Counted from the stretch's first letter, positions 34,106 to 44,213 are shown. The stretch: 64,000 nt of DNA from Cyclobacteriaceae bacterium (GCA_026003355.1 BPHC01000009.1:1-64000), one strand, 5' to 3'. Numbers and translations: made by a program. Notes: generated by a model not told the origin, from the sequence alone.

Positions 34106-35254
34106 ATGATTGCCCATACCCAAAATGGCAAACCCTGTGTGGTTCATTATTCATCGGTCTATCTTCCTTTTACCTGCAATTGGCTTTATCACCAGCTAAT
34201 TTACCAGGAAAGGGTAAAACCGGTTTTCCTGTCCAGAAAAGTGCGTCATCGCGAAAAGTTTCCGGGCATAACGGTGCACAGCCTTGATCAGTACAGCCTG
34301 CTGCGGCAGGCTGCCGAGGTTGCCCATTTCAAAATTAAAGGGTACTTCCGTTTTATGGACAGAGTTAGCCGTGATAACCGGGTAAGGGTTTTGCATGTGC
34401 ATTTTGGTTATCACGGTGTTAAGATGGCCGGCCTGGCTGCCCGGCTGGGCGTGCCTGCGCTGTGCAGTTTTTACGGTGATGATGCCTATAATTTTCCGCA
34501 GCTAAGATTAAATGCCTACCATGGGCTATTTGCGGTTTTTAACCGTATTCTGGTACTGGGGCCTGCCATGAAAGCACGGCTTGTGCAACTGGGATGTCCT
34601 CCGGAGAAAATCATCATTCATCATCTCGGCACACCGGTCAGGGAAGTGCCTTTCAGGAAAAGGCAGGCAGAGCCGGGCGAAAAGTTAAGGTTTATGCTGG
34701 CCTGCAATCTGGTGAAAAAGAAAGGGGTGGACGTGGCGCTGCGGGCTTTTGCCCGCTTGGCCGAAAGCTATTCGTTTTCGGTTGATATACTGGGTGAAGG
34801 ACCATTGGAGGATGAACTGAAGCGACTCACTGGGCAACTGGGACTTACCGACCGGGTTACTTTTCAAAAGTTTAAAACCCATGAAAAATTAATTGCGCAC
34901 ATGCACAGCGCGCATGTGTTTGTGCAGGCCAGCCGCACCACCGAAGATAACCGGAAGGAAGGAACACCGGTAGTGCTTATGGACGCTATGGCCAGCGGCA
35001 TGCCGGTGGTAAGCACGCGGCACTCGGATATTCCCGAAATCGTACACGATGGTGTAAACGGTTTTCTGGCAGAAGAAAATGATGTGGACAGCCTTGCACA
35101 GGCTTTGCGCAACATGCTTGACAACCGGGAGCAGCTCGGGAGCCTGGGCTATGCAGGAAGGCAACACATAGAGCGCGAGTTTGATGCGCTTAAACAGGCG
35201 CGGAGGCTGGAGGATATATATATTAATTTGCTGGCGGAAAAAGCAACCGGTTAA
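34106..35254 (+). CDS. GT4 glycosyltransferase
   Basis: The 382-residue enzyme starts at ATG 34106; a longer frame from 33959 overlaps the flippase and is rejected. A GT-B fold is shown by LRFMLACNLVKKKGVDVALRAFARL, ILGEGPLEDELKRL and EGTPVVLMDAMASGMPVVST, ending in the E-x7-E-like sugar-nucleotide site (DIPEIVHDGVNGFL). It overlaps the convergent FkbM gene by 32 bases at its 3' end. It is probably the last step in this polysaccharide group. Confidence 0.85.
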   Translation: MIAHTQNGKPCVVHYSSVYLPFTCNWLYHQLIYQERVKPVFLSRKVRHREKFPGITVHSLDQYSLLRQAAEVAHFKIKGYFRFMDRVSRDNRVRVLHVHFGYHGVKMAGLAARLGVPALCSFYGDDAYNFPQLRLNAYHGLFAVFNRILVLGPAMKARLVQLGCPPEKIIIHHLGTPVREVPFRKRQAEPGEKLRFMLACNLVKKKGVDVALRAFARLAESYSFSVDILGEGPLEDELKRLTGQLGLTDRVTFQKFKTHEKLIAHMHSAHVFVQASRTTEDNRKEGTPVVLMDAMASGMPVVSTRHSDIPEIVHDGVNGFLAEENDVDSLAQALRNMLDNREQLGSLGYAGRQHIEREFDALKQARRLEDIYINLLAEKATG

Positions 35255-35987
35255 TGAAAACCTCACTCTCCTGATAGGTAAACCGGTTAAATGAATGCTG
35301 CGAAATGGCACTGGTTACGGCTTGCTTGCATCCGGGCTTCATGCGGTCGTGCAGTTCAATTACCAGGCAACGTACCGACCCAAGCCATGAGGTGTCGGCC
35401 TCAAAAATTTCTTTTTCGCTGCCCTCAATATCCATCTTCAGCAGGTCAATGGCCGGCCAGTTAAGCATTTGCATCAATTGTGGTATGGTATAACCGGGCA
35501 CCGTATCCTCGGCAGGCGTGGTGGTTTCTTCCGTCATAAATCCGCGCAGGCCGTAACCTTTGTTGCGTATGGCCAGCTGCCCGGTATTTTTCCACAGGGC
35601 ACCGTGTATCGGGTAAATAGCAGGGTAGGGCGAAGTATTCTTAACCAGCAGTTCGAAATTTTCTGGTTCCGGCTCGATGGCAGCAATTCGGGCATTCGGG
35701 TATAAATTGGCCCAGAACACTGAGGTAAACCCAATGTTAGCACCTGCATCAATAATTGTGACCGGCCGAAATTCACCGGGAAAGGGAATGCGGTAAGCCT
35801 CGCGCAGGAAGACCTCCCGGAAAGTTACCAGATCAACAGTTCCGGGCCTGTGATGCAGCGCACCTGCATAACCAGGCAGGGAGAACTGATGGTTGCGGCT
35901 AACCTTAAGCTGATAATACACCTCGCATCCTTGAACAAAACCGAAGCGTTTTAAACACATTGCAAGAAACCATGCGGGTTGTCCCAT
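35223..35987 (-). CDS. FkbM-family methyltransferase
   Basis: The 254-residue SAM-dependent methyltransferase has VTIIDAGANIGFTSVFWA (motif I), IAAIEPEPENFELL (motif II) and IDLLKMDIEGSEKEIFEAD (the FkbM signature region). In polysaccharide loci such enzymes O-methylate sugars. Its 3' end overlaps the GT4 gene convergently by 32 bases. The start may be at 35987 or at the internal Met at residue 10. Confidence 0.85.
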   Translation of the reverse strand: MGQPAWFLAMCLKRFGFVQGCEVYYQLKVSRNHQFSLPGYAGALHHRPGTVDLVTFREVFLREAYRIPFPGEFRPVTIIDAGANIGFTSVFWANLYPNARIAAIEPEPENFELLVKNTSPYPAIYPIHGALWKNTGQLAIRNKGYGLRGFMTEETTTPAEDTVPGYTIPQLMQMLNWPAIDLLKMDIEGSEKEIFEADTSWLGSVRCLVIELHDRMKPGCKQAVTSAISQHSFNRFTYQESEVFINRLLFPPAN

Positions 35988-36006
35988 TGCTTGTGATGGT
36001 TACAGG

Positions 36007-37221
36007 TTAGCTGGCAGATAAAGACCGGTAAATATCAACAAGGTATTTGCTGGTATATTCCCAGTTCAGGGTGCCCCCGAGCGTGGCTTTTAATCCGTTG
36101 GCGCCAAGGGTGCGGCACAGGTCCTTGTTGCCGTACAGTTCCATTACTTTTTCGGCAAAATCTTCCGGGCTGTCGTGGCGAAACACCAGACCTGCACCGG
36201 TACTTTCCATCATGCGTCTCAATGAAGTGCACGAACTTACCAGCACGGGCTTGCCGGCCATCATGGCCTGAAACAGCTTATTGGGTGCCGAGTTGTCGGT
36301 CTGAACAGTTAATTTAAGCGGGATGATGTTTACATCGGCAAAATGCATGAGCGAATAAAACCGTGAAAAAGGCTGGTAGCCCATAAAGTAAACCTGGTCG
36401 GTTATGGATAACTCACTCACCAGGTTTTTGAGTTTCTGCATTACATCAGCGCTGCCCGCACCGGTAATAGCCAGTGCTATGGGCTTACCTTTAAGTATGG
36501 CCAGGCCCCGTAAGGCCGTATCGATGCCGCGGCTGGGCCCAATATGGCCGGCATAAGCCAGTATAAAACGATTACCGCAGGCTGCATAGATATCCGGGTG
36601 CAGAGGTTGCCGGGTAAATGATCTGGATTCGGTGTTGGTAACAACAACTATTTTATTTTTTTCTGCGCCATGAGTGTCAATTAAACGCTGCCGCATTTCT
36701 TCCACAACAGCAATCACCCTGTCGGCCTGCAGCACCGCTTTTTTTTCCAGTTTCCGCCAGTGTTCCGGTTGCATGAAGAGTTTGTTTTTAAGGCGTGCCA
36801 GCGGGTTTTTTTTCCATTGAAACCATACCTGCAGGGCATCCGGATAGTTTTCGTGAAAATCGGCAATAACCGGAATGCCGTAATTCTTTTTTATGGCCAG
36901 TGCCGTACCGGTAAGGGGCAAATCGTGCACATGGAGTGCCTCAATGCCATGTTTTTTTACCCATCTGAGAAGTTTAAAATAAAACAACGGATGAACAAAA
37001 GTTGAGGAAATAACAGCATCCCACAGGGCCAGGGCAGTATTTTGCCTGCCCCCATCCAGCCGGGTAATGTTCAGACCGTTGAGTTCTTCGGTATATGGCT
37101 CGCCCTTTCTGCGCAGGCAAAGCAGGTAAACTTGATGACCTGCACCCAAAAGGGCCTGTACTTCCTTGCTTACCCGTATATCGGGCGGATAAGGTGCGTT
37201 AAGCAACATGCCTATGTTCAT
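36007..37221 (-). CDS. GT4 glycosyltransferase
   Basis: The 404-residue enzyme starts at MNIGMLLNAPYPPDIRVSKEVQALL (37221), which gives the usual GT4 N-terminus; a longer frame to 37254 adds 11 poor residues. C-terminal features are YAGHIGPSRGIDTALRGL, ITGAGSADVMQKL and NKLFQAMMAGKPVLVSSC. It points left, with the FkbM gene 19 bases further on, so both may be co-transcribed and act on the same polysaccharide. Confidence 0.85.
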   Translation of the reverse strand: MNIGMLLNAPYPPDIRVSKEVQALLGAGHQVYLLCLRRKGEPYTEELNGLNITRLDGGRQNTALALWDAVISSTFVHPLFYFKLLRWVKKHGIEALHVHDLPLTGTALAIKKNYGIPVIADFHENYPDALQVWFQWKKNPLARLKNKLFMQPEHWRKLEKKAVLQADRVIAVVEEMRQRLIDTHGAEKNKIVVVTNTESRSFTRQPLHPDIYAACGNRFILAYAGHIGPSRGIDTALRGLAILKGKPIALAITGAGSADVMQKLKNLVSELSITDQVYFMGYQPFSRFYSLMHFADVNIIPLKLTVQTDNSAPNKLFQAMMAGKPVLVSSCTSLRRMMESTGAGLVFRHDSPEDFAEKVMELYGNKDLCRTLGANGLKATLGGTLNWEYTSKYLVDIYRSLSAS

Positions 37222-37303
37222 GCCATTGACAAAATTGCCGGCAAAGAAAACCAATTATTGGTAAAGTGTTTTAACCTGCCGGGATAATGAGAACCTCTGG
37301 CGG

Positions 37304-37879
37304 CTACCGCGATGTTTTGTCCATTCTTTCCGGATGCCGGGCAACAAACTCCTTCCAGGTGGTTTTGGCCGTTCGCTTGTGGGCAACCCTGGTGTTAAAG
37401 CCGTGGTGGCACAGTGCAACGGCCAGCGCATCGGTTGCATCGAGCAGCCGGGGTGCCTCTTTTATGCCAAATTGCCGTAAAAGCATTCGAGCCACCTGTT
37501 CTTTGCTGGCATTGCCGTTGCCGGTAACAGCCTGCTTTACTTTTCGGGGTGCATACTCGGTTATGGGTATTTGCCGCGAAAGGGCAGCTGCCATGGCTAC
37601 TCCCTGGGCGCGGCCAAGCTTCAATGCCGACTGCACGTTTTTACCAAAGAAGGGAGCCTCAAGGGCTACCTCGTCCGGAATAAAGGCGTCTATCAGTTTG
37701 AGTACCTCCTCAAAAATCTTTTTTAGTTTTAATTCGTGCGAGCCGCCTTTTCCAAGACGAATAATTCCGTATTTAACAAGGTTAACTTTTTTATTATCTG
37801 AACAGATTACCGCGTATCCGGTAATGGTGGTGCCGGGGTCAAGTCCCAGAATTACCCGTTCGCTTACCTTTTTCATCAT
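37304..37879 (-). CDS. ruvC: Crossover junction endodeoxyribonuclease
   Basis: The 191-residue Holliday-junction resolvase shows catalytic Asp in ILGLDPGTTITGYAV, Glu in EVALEAPFFGKNVQSALKLG, the acidic DATDALAVALCHH end and Arg/Lys-rich middle (YAPRKVKQAVTGNGNASKEQV). The length is slightly above E. coli RuvC (173). It is flanked by glycosyltransferases on both sides and no ruvA or ruvB is in this window, so it lies apart from them. Confidence 0.95.
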   Translation of the reverse strand: MMKKVSERVILGLDPGTTITGYAVICSDNKKVNLVKYGIIRLGKGGSHELKLKKIFEEVLKLIDAFIPDEVALEAPFFGKNVQSALKLGRAQGVAMAAALSRQIPITEYAPRKVKQAVTGNGNASKEQVARMLLRQFGIKEAPRLLDATDALAVALCHHGFNTRVAHKRTAKTTWKEFVARHPERMDKTSR

Positions 37880-37943
37880 TGGGGCAAATTACACATTGCA
37901 ATAATAGTTTTTTCAAATTGCGCAAAACCTCACAACTTGTGGC

Positions 37944-39059
37944 GTGTACCTGCTAATTGTATTTTCATTTATACTTTGGTATTCGTTCATTTTGGTGCTG
38001 TTTGCTGGCTGGAAGCGGTCATTAAACCGGATTGTGCACATGCCCGAAGCCGAAAACTTACCCATGATTTCGGTGGTGGTGCCGGTACGAAATGAAGCAC
38101 ATAACCTTCCGAGCCTTTTTCAAGACCTTATCCGGCAGCGGCAACCTGCCCATGAAATCATTCTGGCAGACGACCACTCTTCTGATGATACACTCCTGTT
38201 GTGCCGGCAGTTTGCAGAAATAAACCCTTCGGTAAGGTGGGTACAACCCCAAAGCGGCTGCGAGGGCAAAAAAGCTGCCCTTTCTGCGGGCATAGCTGCC
38301 GCAACTGGCGATATTATTTTAACCACCGATGCCGACTGCCGGTTGCCGGAGTCATGGATAAGAGCCATGACGGCCTGCTTCCGGCAAAATGACACATTAT
38401 TTGTGGCTGGTCCGGTGTTGCTTACCGGCAGCAGTCTATTACAGCGCCTGCTGGGGCTGGAGCAACTGGCGCTGCAGGCTGTGGCTGCGGCTTCGTTTGG
38501 GTTGAACCGGCCGGTGTTTTGCAGTGGCGCCAACCTGGCATTTCGCAAACCGGCTTTTCTGCAGGCTGGCGGCTATTCGGCTAATCTGCACATTCCTTCG
38601 GGTGACGACGTATTCCTGATGCAACGCATAAAACAAAAGTGCGATGGCAATCTTCTTTTTTGCAATTCTCCCGCTGCAACCGTTTTAACCTCTCCGCCCG
38701 AAACCTGGACCCACCTTATCAGTCAGCGCATACGGTGGGCCGGCAAGTGGAAAGCCCTGGGAGTAGGTACAACAGCCCTTGCATTTTTTGTATTTCTCTT
38801 TCATGTGTTGCTGCTTACTTTTCCGGTATGGGCTATGAGCTGGGTTATTACCCTGCCACAGGTATTGGGGCTTGTTTTTATAAAATGGATGCTTGAATTT
38901 ATTTTGCTGAGCCGGGTAGCCAGGGGCCTCGGAACGGCTTTTTCGGCAGCCGATTTTCTGTGCGCACAATTTTTGTTTCCGCTGTATGTTGTACTGGCCG
39001 GCATACTGGCCCTGAAGAAAAAAACGTTATGGAAGGGTCGTATTATTAACACCCGATAA
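37944..39059 (+). CDS. GT2 membrane glycosyltransferase
   Basis: The 371-residue protein (GTG start) has an N-terminal helix, a GT-A core with ISVVVPVRNEAHNLPSL, IILADDHSSDDT and LTTDADCRLPESW (DxD), then SQRIRWAGKWKAL (QxxRW-like) and two to three C-terminal helices. This is the topology of processive or lipid-anchored GT2 enzymes. It is followed after 16 bases by the PP2C phosphatase gene. The product sugar is unknown. Confidence 0.85.
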   Translation: MYLLIVFSFILWYSFILVLFAGWKRSLNRIVHMPEAENLPMISVVVPVRNEAHNLPSLFQDLIRQRQPAHEIILADDHSSDDTLLLCRQFAEINPSVRWVQPQSGCEGKKAALSAGIAAATGDIILTTDADCRLPESWIRAMTACFRQNDTLFVAGPVLLTGSSLLQRLLGLEQLALQAVAAASFGLNRPVFCSGANLAFRKPAFLQAGGYSANLHIPSGDDVFLMQRIKQKCDGNLLFCNSPAATVLTSPPETWTHLISQRIRWAGKWKALGVGTTALAFFVFLFHVLLLTFPVWAMSWVITLPQVLGLVFIKWMLEFILLSRVARGLGTAFSAADFLCAQFLFPLYVVLAGILALKKKTLWKGRIINTR

Positions 39060-39063
39060 CTGG

Positions 39064-39071
39064 TAACTTTG
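39064..39071 (+). promoter_or_regulatory. TAnnTTTG core 4 bases before the PP2C start
   Basis: TAACTTTG matches the -7 element and ends 4 bases before ATG 39076, again pointing to a leaderless transcript from inside the GT2-PP2C spacer. Confidence 0.4.
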
Positions 39072-39075
39072 CCCT

Positions 39076-40299
39076 ATGAACGACCTCTCACTGCAAAGCC
39101 GGTATGAACTGAAAGAGCTGGAACTCAACGCCCTGCTGGAAGTTACCCAGGCCATTAACAATAACGTTTCAGAAGATGCGCTGTACAAAATCTACCATTT
39201 TATTCTGCGTTCAAATCTGAATCTTAAAAAACTGGCGCTATATGTTTTCGATGAGGGCTGGTGCTGTAAGGTAAACTTTGGCACTCAGCAAAACTTCATG
39301 AAAACGCCCCTGCCGCCGGTCTTTCATCAATTGCTGGAAATTACCTCGCTGCGCGATATACAGGCGCCGGAATTCGGTGAATTTGATCTGGTTATTCCGG
39401 TGGCACACAAAACCGAGTTGCTGGCCCTGGTGTTTGTGGGCGATGAACATGCCGACAGCTACTACGACCACGCTGAGGGTCTGAAGTTCATTCAGGCACT
39501 CAGCAACATCATAATCGTGGCAATTGAAAACAAAAAACTGGCGCGCAAGCAGTTGCAGCAGGAAGCTTTCCGTAAGGAACTGGAAATTGCGCGCGATGTG
39601 CAGCAATTTCTGTTTCCCGACAAACTGCCGCGCACCGATCGCCTGCAGGTGGAAGCCAGCTATCTGCCGCACGACCGCATAGGGGGGGATTATTACGACT
39701 ATATACCCATAAATAAAAACCAGTTTTTGCTTTGTGTGGCCGATGTAAGCGGCAAGGGCATACCCGCTGCCCTCATGATGTCGAACTTCCAGGCTTCGCT
39801 GCGAACATTGGTACGGCAAACCCCCAACCTGCGCGAAATTGTGGAGGCCCTGAACTACCAGGTGCTGGAAAATACCAAGGGCGAAAAGTTTATTACGCTC
39901 TTTGCCGCCATTTACGACATTGAGCTGCGCACCCTGTTATACATTAATGCCGGGCACAACCCGCCCCTGCTGGTTCAGCATGGATACGGGTGCCGCTGGC
40001 TGCAGGAAGGTTCTACCGTGCTGGGCGCCATGCATCCGCTGCCTTTTATAAATGAAGGATTTCTTACCGGTGTGCACGACTTTACCCTGTTTTGCTATAC
40101 CGATGGCCTTACCGAAACCCTTAATGATAACGGTGAGGAATTCGGGTCCGACCGGCTGGCACAGTACTTTTCCGATCCGGCCATTTATGTAAAAGACCTT
40201 CGGAACATTCACCATGACATCATCATCAGTCTGGATAATTTTAAAGGCAACAACGGTTATCGCGATGATATTACCATGTTGTCGGTACGGGTAGCCTGA
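39076..40299 (+). CDS. GAF-PP2C (SpoIIE/RsbU-like) phosphatase
   Basis: The 407-residue protein has a GAF-like sensor part (about 20-155), a linker helix (KLARKQLQQEAFRKELEIARDVQQFL) and a PP2C-type catalytic domain. Metal-site motifs are RIGGDYYDY, CVADVSGKGIPAALMMSNF, YINAGHNPPLL and the end GYRDDITMLSVRVA. These phosphatases usually reverse phosphorylation of anti-sigma antagonists (partner switching) in stress control. No partner genes are near, so the target is open. Confidence 0.88.
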   Translation: MNDLSLQSRYELKELELNALLEVTQAINNNVSEDALYKIYHFILRSNLNLKKLALYVFDEGWCCKVNFGTQQNFMKTPLPPVFHQLLEITSLRDIQAPEFGEFDLVIPVAHKTELLALVFVGDEHADSYYDHAEGLKFIQALSNIIIVAIENKKLARKQLQQEAFRKELEIARDVQQFLFPDKLPRTDRLQVEASYLPHDRIGGDYYDYIPINKNQFLLCVADVSGKGIPAALMMSNFQASLRTLVRQTPNLREIVEALNYQVLENTKGEKFITLFAAIYDIELRTLLYINAGHNPPLLVQHGYGCRWLQEGSTVLGAMHPLPFINEGFLTGVHDFTLFCYTDGLTETLNDNGEEFGSDRLAQYFSDPAIYVKDLRNIHHDIIISLDNFKGNNGYRDDITMLSVRVA

Positions 40300-40306
40300 A
40301 CAGCCC

Positions 40307-40940
40307 ATGCGCTTTTACCGAACACCGGCTTTGCTTTCTGCTATCTTTCCAAGGCTGCTTTGGCGTATGCCCCAGGCTGAAAAAAACCGTTTACCTTACC
40401 TTCGATGACGGACCTGTGCCAGGGCCTACCGGGTTCGTGTTGCAAACACTGAAGCAGGCCGGAATAAAAGCAACCTTTTTTTGCATAGGCGATAATATCC
40501 GCAAGCATCCGGATATTTTTTTGCAGATAACCGAAGACGGACACGCCATTGGAAACCATACTTTTAACCATCTTAACGGCTGGAAAACCGATACCTTTTC
40601 TTACCTGGCCAACATAACGGCATGCGAGGCAGTTATGCAGCAGGTGCATGCGGGCTTCACCACCCGGCTGTTCAGGCCTCCGTACGGTAAAATTACCCCG
40701 GGGCAAATTAACCGCCTGTCTGCCTACCGCATTGTAATGTGGGACGTGCTGACCTATGACTACGACTCCGGCCTGAAAGCAGAAACCTGTCTGCTCAAAA
40801 CCCTGCGCGCCGTGCGCAACGGCTCCATAATCGTAATGCACGACAGCCTGAAGGCCTGGCCCCGCCTGCACCCTATGCTGCCCCGCCTTATATCCCATTT
40901 ATCGGCACAAGGCTATTCGTTTAAGCCATTACCTTTCTGA
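40307..40940 (+). CDS. Polysaccharide deacetylase (frame-disrupted)
   Basis: ATG 40307 (MRFYRTPALLSAIFPRLLWRM...) runs into a stop because of one extra A in the A7 run 40380-40386. Without it the frame continues as TVYLTFDDGPVPGPT. NodB-type motifs are TFDDG (metal Asp), HTFNH (His pair), RPPYGKI and IIVMHDS. Joined length is about 210 residues. The enzyme would remove N-acetyl groups from peptidoglycan or polysaccharide. It is followed after 4 bases by a GT-like gene, perhaps one transcript. Confidence 0.85.
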
Positions 40941-40944
40941 AACC

Positions 40945-42018
40945 ATGGGCAAAACCAAAGTACTGGTGGCTGTACTGAACTGGGGCCTGGGCCATGCTAC
41001 CCGCAGCATTCCTGTAATTGGTGAGCTGTTAAACCAAAATTGCGAGGTTATTCTGGCCAGCGATGGCCAGGCTCTGGATTTGCTCAGGCAGGAGTTTCCC
41101 GGGCTGCATGCCGTTGAATTCCCGTCTTATAACATCCGGTATGCTGCCACAGCCCGTACCTTGCCATTTGTGCTTGCCGCCCGGGTGCCGCAATTATTGC
41201 GCGCAATTACTGCCGAAAGTAAGTACACGGCCAGCCTGGTACAACAGGAAAACATCAGGCTTATCATCTCCGATAACCGGTATGGTGTATTTCACCCCGC
41301 TGTCCATTCGGTCTGGCTGGGGCACCAGCTTCATCTGCTTATGCCACACGGATGGAAATGGCTTTCGCGACTTATAAACCAGGTACACCGCAGGTATCTT
41401 GGCCGCTTTAATTCATATTGGGTGCCCGACCTGCCCGGATCGGTGCTTAGCGGTGAAATGTCCAGGGCCGGCTTTCCCAACCGGTATGTGGGGTTGCTGT
41501 CGCGGTTTAACATACAGGTGCCACCACCCGAAAAACCCTATCAGGTAGTGGCTGTACTGTCGGGGCCCGAACCGCAGCGAAGCCTGCTGGAAAGTGGCCT
41601 GCGCAGGCAGTTTGAACAAAACAGGCTGCACACCCTGTTGGTACGGGGCATTGGCACCGGCAGCCATATTGTTGCATGTAATGGGTTTGATGTAGTAGAT
41701 TTTCTTCCTGCCGGACAACTGAATGCGTATATGTTGCATGCCGGCCTGGTTGTAGCCCGAAGCGGATATAGTACCGTTATGGACCTGTGCCGGCTTAACC
41801 GAAAGGCGCTTTTAATTCCAACACCCGGCCAGCCCGAACAAGAATACCTGGCACAAAAGCTGGCAGGTACAGGCTGCGTGATGGTGCAGCACCAAAACAG
41901 GCTTAACCTTGCCGAAGCCTGGCAGCGCCGCCATGAACTGGTTCCATTTAATATTCCTGACCACCACAACCAATTGCTTGCACAGGCTGTTCGAACAGCT
42001 CTTGGAACTGTAGGCTGA
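40945..42018 (+). CDS. GT28/MurG-like glycosyltransferase
   Basis: The 357-residue protein begins KVLVAVLNWGLGHATRSIPVIGELL, the G-x-GH-x-x-R pattern of GT28 (MurG-like) enzymes. The C-terminal half has VVARSGYSTVMDLCRLNRKALLIPTPGQPEQEYLA, the UDP-sugar site pattern. It is not MurG itself, because no membrane-binding patch or mur genes are close. It is probably a glycosyltransferase of a Bacteroidota family of unknown product. Confidence 0.8.
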   Translation: MGKTKVLVAVLNWGLGHATRSIPVIGELLNQNCEVILASDGQALDLLRQEFPGLHAVEFPSYNIRYAATARTLPFVLAARVPQLLRAITAESKYTASLVQQENIRLIISDNRYGVFHPAVHSVWLGHQLHLLMPHGWKWLSRLINQVHRRYLGRFNSYWVPDLPGSVLSGEMSRAGFPNRYVGLLSRFNIQVPPPEKPYQVVAVLSGPEPQRSLLESGLRRQFEQNRLHTLLVRGIGTGSHIVACNGFDVVDFLPAGQLNAYMLHAGLVVARSGYSTVMDLCRLNRKALLIPTPGQPEQEYLAQKLAGTGCVMVQHQNRLNLAEAWQRRHELVPFNIPDHHNQLLAQAVRTALGTVG

Positions 42019-42078
42019 GCACTGTGGTGCGCCCGTTAACCGGTTGGCAGGCTTTTGTTATTTTCGCACCACACCGGC

Positions 42079-42855
42079 ATGAGCTATTACATCGATACCC
42101 ACGCCCACATTTATCTACCGGAATTTGATGCCGACAGAGATGACATGGTGCTTCGGGCGCAGCATGCCGGCGTGGAAAAAATACTCATGCCGAATATAGA
42201 CGAGCATTCGGTTGAGCAAATGGTAGCTGTAGCACAGCAATTTAACGGCACCTGCTTTGCTATGGCAGGGCTGCACCCGTGCTCGGTAAAAACCAACGTA
42301 CAGCAGCAGTTGTATGAGGTTGAGACATGGTTAAACCGCAAAGATTTTGTGGCGGTAGGCGAAACAGGCACCGACCGGTACTGGGACACCACTTACTGGA
42401 ACCAGCAGATAGAAGCGTTTACCGTTCAGGCAGGCTGGGCCGCCCGGTTAAACCTGCCCCTGGTTATCCATTGCCGGCAATCGCTTGACGAAACCCTGGA
42501 CCTGGTAGAAAAGCTCCAGGACGGAAGGCTTACCGGCGTATTTCATTGCTTTACGGGCTCGGTAAAACAGGCAGAACGTGCCATAAAGCTGGGCTTTTTC
42601 CTGGGCATTGGTGGCGTGGTTACGTTTAAAAACGGTGGGTTGGACAGGGTGCTGCCCCACATACCCCCTGAACGCATTATACTGGAAACCGACAGCCCCT
42701 ACCTGGCTCCGGTACCGCACCGAGGCAAGCGCAACGAGCCGTCTTACCTTACGCTGGTAGCCGAAAAGCTCGCAGCCCTGTACAGCATGGAGGTCGAAAC
42801 CCTGCGCAGCGTGACCACACAAAATGCCCTGAAGCTCTTTCAACATGTTCGCTGA
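42079..42855 (+). CDS. TatD-family metal-dependent hydrolase
   Basis: The 258-residue TIM-barrel nuclease begins MSYYIDTHAHIYLPEFD (HxH metal motif). Further motifs are VGETGTDRYWD (Glu), LVIHCRQSLDETLDL, GVFHCFTGSVKQA and LETDSPYLAPVPHRGKRNEP. Members are 3'-5' DNA exonucleases. The start at 42079 gives the standard N-terminus. It overlaps ansA by 11 bases. Confidence 0.92.
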   Translation: MSYYIDTHAHIYLPEFDADRDDMVLRAQHAGVEKILMPNIDEHSVEQMVAVAQQFNGTCFAMAGLHPCSVKTNVQQQLYEVETWLNRKDFVAVGETGTDRYWDTTYWNQQIEAFTVQAGWAARLNLPLVIHCRQSLDETLDLVEKLQDGRLTGVFHCFTGSVKQAERAIKLGFFLGIGGVVTFKNGGLDRVLPHIPPERIILETDSPYLAPVPHRGKRNEPSYLTLVAEKLAALYSMEVETLRSVTTQNALKLFQHVR

Positions 42856-43906
42856 AAAAACGATAACCATTCATACCGCGTCAGCACGTGCCCGGTTACT
42901 CGTTATTTATACAGGAGGTACCTTTGGCATGTCCTACAATACCGATGGTGTGCTGGTGCCGTTCGACTTTGAAGCCATACTCGGTCATTTGCCTGTAGTA
43001 CGCCACATGGGTTTGTCGTTTACTGTAACTTCCTTTCGCCATCCCATTGATTCGTCCAATATCAAACCGGAACACTGGCAGGGTATAGCCGGGGTTATCG
43101 GGCAGCACTACCACCAGCACGATGGTTTTGTAATACTGCATGGTACCGACACCATGGCCTACACCGCTTCGGCTTTGAGCTTTATGCTGGAAAATCTCGG
43201 TAAGCCCGTAATACTTACCGGAGCGCAGTTACCGGTAAGCGACCCGCGTTCGGATGCACGCGAAAACCTTATTACTTCGCTGGAGATTGCCTCGGCCAAA
43301 ACAGCCGATCGGGCAGTGGTGCCTGAGGTGTGCATTTACTTCGATTACCGGCTGTTGCGCGGCAACCGGACACGCAAGGTTGAGTCCATGCAGTTCAACG
43401 CCTTCGACTCGGGCAACTATCCGCCTCTGGCCATTGCCGGGGTTAAGATAAACTACAACCACAGTCTTATCCGGCCTTTTCCGGGTCAGCCTTTCCGGGT
43501 AAACACAGCTTTGGATAACCGCATAGCGGTGCTGCGGCTGTTTCCGGGCATAACCGAAAGCGTGGTGAAGGGGGTGTTGCAGGCTGCCGGTCTCAGGGCT
43601 TTAATACTTGAAACTTTTGGCGCCGGAAATGCGCCATCTGATGCCTGGCTGCTCCGGCTTCTTAAAGAAGCCACCGACAGCGGGCTGGTAGTGGTTAATA
43701 TTTCGCAATGCCCGGGTGGCAGGGTAGTGCAGGGACGCTATGAAACCGGGCAGCAGCTGGAAAAAGCCGGCGTTGCAGGTGGTGCCGATATGACCACCGA
43801 AGCGGCCCTTGCCAAACTAATGGTTTTAATGGGTAGGTACACCAGCAACGATGAGGTGAAAAAACGGATAGGCGAGGACCTGGCCGGAGAATTAACGCCT
43901 TACTGA
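42845..43906 (+). CDS. ansA: Type I L-asparaginase
   Basis: The 353-residue enzyme hydrolyses asparagine to aspartate and ammonia. Motifs are [14 protein letters not shown] (first Thr), [18 protein letters not shown] (second Thr with Asp), VILTGAQLP and a C-terminal part with [10 protein letters not shown]. No signal peptide is visible, so it is cytoplasmic as expected for AnsA. The start codon lies inside the end of tatD (11-base overlap), suggesting co-translation. Confidence 0.9.
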   Translation: MFAEKTITIHTASARARLLVIYTGGTFGMSYNTDGVLVPFDFEAILGHLPVVRHMGLSFTVTSFRHPIDSSNIKPEHWQGIAGVIGQHYHQHDGFVILHGTDTMAYTASALSFMLENLGKPVILTGAQLPVSDPRSDARENLITSLEIASAKTADRAVVPEVCIYFDYRLLRGNRTRKVESMQFNAFDSGNYPPLAIAGVKINYNHSLIRPFPGQPFRVNTALDNRIAVLRLFPGITESVVKGVLQAAGLRALILETFGAGNAPSDAWLLRLLKEATDSGLVVVNISQCPGGRVVQGRYETGQQLEKAGVAGGADMTTEAALAKLMVLMGRYTSNDEVKKRIGEDLAGELTPY

Positions 43907-43919
43907 ATGGGTGTTTCTG

Positions 43920-44006
43920 CGGAGAGAGCGGGATTCGAACCCGCGATACCGTTTCCGGTATACACACTTTCCAGGCGTGCTCCTTCAACCACTCGGACAC
44001 CTCTCC
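43920..44006 (-). tRNA. tRNA-Ser(GGA)
   Basis: On the minus strand the acceptor stem begins GGAGAGG, the D-arm reads TGTCCGAGTGGTTGAAGGA, the anticodon loop CTGGAAAG holds anticodon GGA, and a long variable arm (TATACCGGAAACGGTAT) marks a serine tRNA. The T-arm GGGTTCGAATCCC and the discriminator G follow. The encoded end is GCA rather than GCCA, so CCA is partly added after transcription. Confidence 0.95.
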
Positions 44007-44213
44007 GTAAAAAAGAATTGCAAAGTAAATCAAAAAAAATTAAGCCAAACACAGGCAGGTACATCCCGCACAATACAGGTAAAATCCCCTGAATTGGCCG
44101 CTGCTCCAAATGTGTCTTTTTGTCGGTTGGGTTGTTATTTCAGGTAGAATATCGGGCAAACAGCCGTCAGTAGAAAATTTTTTTAAAAAAGTTACTTAAA
44201 TTACCAAAACCTT

